DNA of 11,099 nucleotides from Rickettsiales bacterium. GTDB lineage: Bacteria > Pseudomonadota > Alphaproteobacteria > Rickettsiales > UBA8987. The notes under the pieces were generated by a model that saw only the letters and a program-made list of their open reading frames with translations, was not told where the DNA came from and did no database searches. Shown here piece by piece: positions 11,043 to 11,099 of this stretch. The DNA is taken from the NCBI GenBank assembly GCA_028282625.1, contig JANQHP010000060.1, positions 1-11,099 on the forward strand. Reading direction: 5' to 3'. The stretch's first letter is position 1. Each line of letters starts with the position of its first letter. The position numbers and the translations under genes were made by a program.

Positions 11043-11099
11043 GACGAGATGGGCTGGCTGGTGTGGATAAGATGAGAACCCACCGGTTCGACAATGTAC
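11043..11099 (+). repeat. start of a third downstream unit (truncated by the window edge)
   Basis: A 52 nt match to 10649-10700 with four substitutions (GACGAGATG...CCGGTTCGACAA). The rest lies outside the window. It predicts another hairpin region ending in AATCCCACCCTGTCCGC beyond 11099. Confidence 0.65.

Overview
The window reads as an alphaproteobacterial chromosome of roughly even base composition. The clearest taxonomic clue is the TauE/SafE-type permease translationally coupled to a TIGR02186 (Alph_Pro_TM, PF09608) protein, a family largely confined to Alphaproteobacteria. The biosynthetic genes (lysA, cysK, a MoeB/ThiF-like E1 enzyme) are intact. The intergenic DNA is crowded with short palindromic repeats of the GTCATCCCG...CGGGATCCAG kind, reminiscent in habit of the palindromic elements of Rickettsiales-like genomes. 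I cannot name the genus.

Left end (1-1650): a decaying, AT-richer accessory island. It holds the C-terminal tail of a polymorphic-toxin-like protein that runs off the left edge, followed by a small putative immunity gene. Next come a second, frameshifted copy of the toxin tail and a second, diverged immunity-like gene. After these lies a frameshifted fragment of a phage Mu gpF/SPP1 gp7-type (MuF) head-morphogenesis domain. A four-helix membrane protein of unknown role is encoded on the opposite strand and slightly overlaps the fragment.

Core block 1 (1709-3645, minus strand): lysA (diaminopimelate decarboxylase, last step of lysine synthesis, probable TTG start), followed by a membrane-anchored HEAT-repeat protein. 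A repeat-rich gap (3646-4233) separates them from the plus-strand block tauE-like / TIGR02186 / universal stress protein (4234-6427), a probable export and envelope-stress cluster linked to sulfur oxyanions or other organic anions.

Middle (6428-8407): a repeat mosaic, a bidirectional terminator, and a minus-strand acidic helical protein of unknown function. Two facing palindromes follow. Then comes a self-contained transcription unit with a strong sigma70-like promoter, a 12 bp + 9 bp long-range stem and a Rho-independent terminator. This looks like a structured ncRNA gene, possibly 6S-like. Just after it is a 79-codon ORF whose last codons and stop are supplied by one of the palindromic repeats.

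Right end (8408-11099): cysK followed at 15 nt by a MoeB/ThiF-like adenylyltransferase gene (cysteine synthesis plus sulfur-carrier activation, minus strand), then a tRNA-Ser(UGA) gene. The tRNA is embedded in tRNA-derived repeats. Two 89 bp tandem units upstream begin with its 5' end and contain an inverted copy of its D-arm. At least two, probably three, downstream units end in its 3' end and carry interchangeable hairpins.

The best candidates for undescribed biology are the tRNA-derived repeat array, the putative ncRNA gene, the modular repeats with swapped hairpins, and the duplicated toxin-tail/immunity remnants.
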